Shown: in pieces, positions 62,465 to 64,000 of the stretch
Layout of the letters: each line of letters opens with the position of its first letter
Numbering within the stretch: position 1 is the stretch's first letter
Origin: Beaufortia kweichowensis
Lineage: Eukaryota; Chordata; Actinopteri; Cypriniformes; Gastromyzontidae
DNA: 64,000 nt
Reading direction: 5' to 3'
NCBI GenBank assembly: GCA_019155185.1
Contig: CM032800.1
Location: 11,400,001-11,464,000 of the forward strand
The notes under the pieces: model-generated
What the model saw: only the letters and a program-made list of their open reading frames with translations
Databases searched by the model: none
What the model was told of the DNA's origin: nothing
Program-made: the position numbers and the translations under genes

Positions 62465-62562
62465 GGAGCGTAAACGCCATAATCACGAGCTGACATCAGG
62501 CACGTAACTGCGTCACGGAATGGCAAGATTAGCGTCGTGTGGAAGTCCGACCTTCAGTCAGG
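62465..62562 (+). promoter_or_regulatory. Candidate promoter and first exon of a downstream + strand gene
   Basis: A small island of CpGs in very AT-rich DNA: GCGGAGCGTAAACGCC, ACGTAACTGCGTCACGGAAT, with a CRE-like TGCGTCAC. The sequence ends AGTCAG|GTATTG, a plausible donor at 62562/62563. An ATG at 62520 opens 14 codons (MARLASCGSPTFSQ) up to it, but it may be noncoding. No matching downstream exon is recognised before the window ends. Confidence 0.35.
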
Positions 62563-64000
62563 TATTGCGATTTATTTACTTTCTGCTAAATGGTTTTACT
62601 GTATCAGTGTGTAAATGTGACTGTAAACAGGCGTGGTTCTTTTAAAAGTTACTTGTTTTGTGTTGTTATCGCTTTGTTTCCTGCACTTTTTTTTATTTAT
62701 GTGTGTGTTTGTGAAATCGCTAGTAGGCTGACAGCAGTCCAGTAAACAGAGTAAACGGAGTAAACGGAGTGACATTTACATTTCTCGACCTATTTTAATG
62801 GTTAAATAAGCAACGAAAAAATCTGCAGTTACTTATAATCTTGATCTGTAATAAAAAGTTAGTTGTATTTGTAAAAACTCAGGCATGTCAAGCATTGATT
62901 TACCTTATTTGTCTTATTTAATAACTGTGGAGATGTCATATTAATGTAATATTACGTTGTACATAAAGTTTTTAGTTGACATTTTCTGCATGCCTGTGTT
63001 AAGCTGCTTTAGTTAAGACGCCTTTCTGTAAATGTGTCTGAGAATGTGTAAATGAGACTGAAGTGGCTTAAAGGTGGCTTACATTACATATTTTACTTCA
63101 TTTTATGTGCCATTATATTAACAAAATGCAAACATTTAATTTTTATTTTGAATGTGCAAATGTGTGGTTAATAATTTTAATGAATAGTTCATCCCAAAAT
63201 TAAAAATCATTCATTAATCCTCTACTGACCCTCATGCCATATTAAAACCGTGACACCTGCTGTTTCCATGACAACTCATGATGTCACAATTTTCCTAAGC
63301 TTAACTACAGTATTGGATGTTTTTATATCAAAACTGGAAAATAACTATCCTGGCTATCCTGATCCACCAGATGGACCAGCAGCAAATCAGCAATAACAAG
63401 CATAAATCAGCACGCTGATCTAACCAAATAAAAATAAAACAACACTTTATTAAATTAGAACAATTTACTTCACATACAATCTTCTTCGTTCGGCATGTAC
63501 AGAGGGCATCTTTCTACATCAACAGAGAGGATGGGGGTTTGTTTTCAAAGACAAACAGATAACACATTTAGGAGATAAAGTAGATGATAACTTTGACAAT
63601 GGTGCTCTTTACTCCAGCTAAATGGCCGGGGGAGTGCAATAGAACTTCAAACGCACATTTATCTGGCTCAGACAGGGTCTCACGGCACTAAATAATTAAT
63701 GCTGGTGTCTGTATGAGTTTGTCAGCGCGTTGTGGAGAGGTTTGCGAAGCGTTGGCCCACTCTGTACTTCTGGTTAGAATCTGTCACATAAAGTCTCCCG
63801 CATTGCAATGTTTGTTTTAATTACTGATGAGAAATGTGTGGAATTTTTCAGGAGCCATTAGGAATATGCCTTGTAGCTGTAAATGACTAATAAATGTGCC
63901 ACAAAATGTGCTTTTAGTGTAAAATCTTATTTTGGTTCTTATAATGGATAAGTCTGGCTTTCAGGGTAAATGTTGTTTTTGTAAATGGTGTTGCCCTTTA
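62563..64000. other. Right end of the window, no gene recognised
   Basis: It contains a fragment of the AGTTCACCC-type MITE at about 63178-63270 (GAATAGTTCATCCCAAAATT). A less AT-rich stretch lies at about 63600-63880. If 62465-62562 is a first exon, this is its intron. Confidence 0.45.

Overview
The window looks like nuclear DNA of a teleost fish, most likely a cyprinid. It is AT-rich, its genes are split by GT-AG introns, and it carries many dinucleotide arrays. It also holds many copies of palindromic MITE and tRNA-SINE families typical of cyprinids. The species call is inferred from gene content and repeats; no search was run. Nothing points to bacterial or viral DNA, CRISPR arrays or operons.

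Layout, left to right. (1) 0.2-4.1 kb, + strand: etfb, six coding exons, complete. (2) 5.9-10.7 kb, +: vsig10l-type immunoglobulin/fibronectin membrane receptor, with one splice junction whose phase does not fit. (3) 12.3-15.0 kb, +: lim2 (lens MP20). (4) 15.8-17.5 kb, +: a shorter tandem lim2 paralogue with a related noncoding leader exon. (5) 18.7-28.7 kb, +: nek10, 34 coding exons, armadillo-type repeats followed by a kinase domain. (6) 30-35.4 kb, - strand: nr1d2 (REV-ERB beta), eight coding exons, tail-to-tail with nek10. Its intron 1 holds a cluster of clock-type motifs. (7) 40.1-56.2 kb, -: ube2e2, five coding exons plus a CpG-rich noncoding first exon. (8) 56.2-64 kb: no recognised gene, but repeats, a perfect 18-bp hairpin, a decayed coding-like stretch and a CpG-containing candidate first exon at about 62.5 kb.

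The genes do not form one pathway. etfb serves mitochondrial fatty acid and amino acid oxidation, the lim2 pair lens fibre membranes, nek10 motile cilia and checkpoint signalling, nr1d2 the circadian clock, and ube2e2 ubiquitin transfer. The block joins neighbours of human 19q13.41 (ETFB, VSIG10L, LIM2) to neighbours of human 3p24 (NEK10, NR1D2, UBE2E2). I found no wholly new system. The points most worth checking are the motif cluster in nr1d2 intron 1, an RFX-type X-box upstream of nek10, the diverged lim2 tandem copy, and a dispersed repeat present at least five times.
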